Shown: positions 60,126 to 60,189 of the stretch, one piece after another
How positions within the stretch are numbered: position 1 is the first letter of the stretch
How the letters are laid out: every line of letters starts with the position of its first letter
Source of the DNA: CAYUVH01 sp964448135
GTDB lineage: Bacteria > Verrucomicrobiota > Verrucomicrobiia > Limisphaerales > UBA8199
NCBI GenBank assembly: GCA_964448135.1
Contig: CAYUVH010000027.1
Span: forward strand, 1 to 60,189
Reading direction: 5' to 3'
DNA length: 60,189 nt
The notes under the pieces: model-generated
Told to the model about the DNA's origin: nothing
The model's input: the letters and a program-made list of their open reading frames with translations, nothing else
Database searches by the model: none
Position numbers and translations under genes: made by a program

Positions 60126-60189
60126 CTAACCGGCCTTGGATTCGTCCACAACCACAAATCGGCTGCCACCATTGTAGTTCTCGTTTTCA
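60126..60189 (-). CDS. Tail of a minus-strand protein gene (5' outside window)
   Basis: Read on the minus strand, the last 61 bases give ENENYNGGSRFVVVDESKAG and then TAG. This frame has no early stop, and the bidirectional terminator lies between it and the convergent lipoprotein gene. Too short to name a family. Confidence 0.45.
   Translation of the reverse strand, partial: ENENYNGGSRFVVVDESKAG

Overview
The window is about 60 kb of GC-rich chromosomal DNA. It most likely comes from a Verrucomicrobiota bacterium close to Pedosphaera/Limisphaerales. This is inferred from several traits seen together: two pseudopilin-like proteins with an FTLIELLVVIAIIAIL N-terminus and a late DGH motif, large secreted proteins built from RCC1, Ig-like, LamG and fibronectin-like modules rich in Asn/Thr, several such proteins ending in the same FYR-type C-terminal module, and dispersed short palindromes between genes. 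No rRNA gene was seen. There is one tRNA gene, tRNA-Ile2 with anticodon CAT.

Layout. 1-5.8 kb: a transglutaminase-like protein (5' end outside the window), a GH13 amylase-family enzyme, a HEAGH membrane protein, a membrane TPR protein, a small lipoprotein and a LarE sulfur transferase. 5.8-8.7 kb: a secreted protein with one fibronectin-like domain and about seven 106-residue repeats, preceded by a sigma-54-type promoter and followed by a strong terminator. 8.75-21.3 kb: a minus-strand surface-glycan cluster of eleven genes in two modules. Each module has nucleotide-sugar enzymes, one GT2 glycosyltransferase, one methyltransferase and one polytopic GT-C-like protein, and many junctions are ATGA overlaps. 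A 727-bp non-coding gap with palindromes separates the modules. 21.5-33 kb: mixed genes (Sel1 repeats, a phosphodiester glycosidase, Nudix, a two-domain NDK protein, a PDC-like decarboxylase, an esterase, CvpA, a TPR lipoprotein, DUF362). 33-46.4 kb: four very large secreted proteins: a metzincin protease, a PQQ-sugar-dehydrogenase-like propeller, a GH-A-clan glycosidase and an RCC1/Ig/LamG protein. 46.4-49.9 kb: five small minus-strand genes with no recognisable function, some with attC-like sequences, ending at the 3' side of tRNA-Ile2 beside a truncated GIY-YIG nuclease gene. 50-57.3 kb: an Old Yellow Enzyme, an amidohydrolase, a pseudouridine synthase, a 2-oxoadipate dioxygenase (HglS/DUF1338), a SET-domain protein and MutM. 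57.3-60.2 kb: a possible small RNA with a strong terminator, a promoter, two pseudopilin-like genes, a small lipoprotein and the tail of a convergent gene.

How the genes fit together. The glycan cluster would make nucleotide sugars, methylate or epimerise them and transfer them to a lipid- or protein-linked glycan across the membrane. The secreted proteins suggest a cell that attacks and binds polysaccharides and proteins in its surroundings. The shared C-terminal FYR module in five of them is the best candidate for an undescribed sorting or anchoring signal. All calls come from reading the sequence, without database searches.
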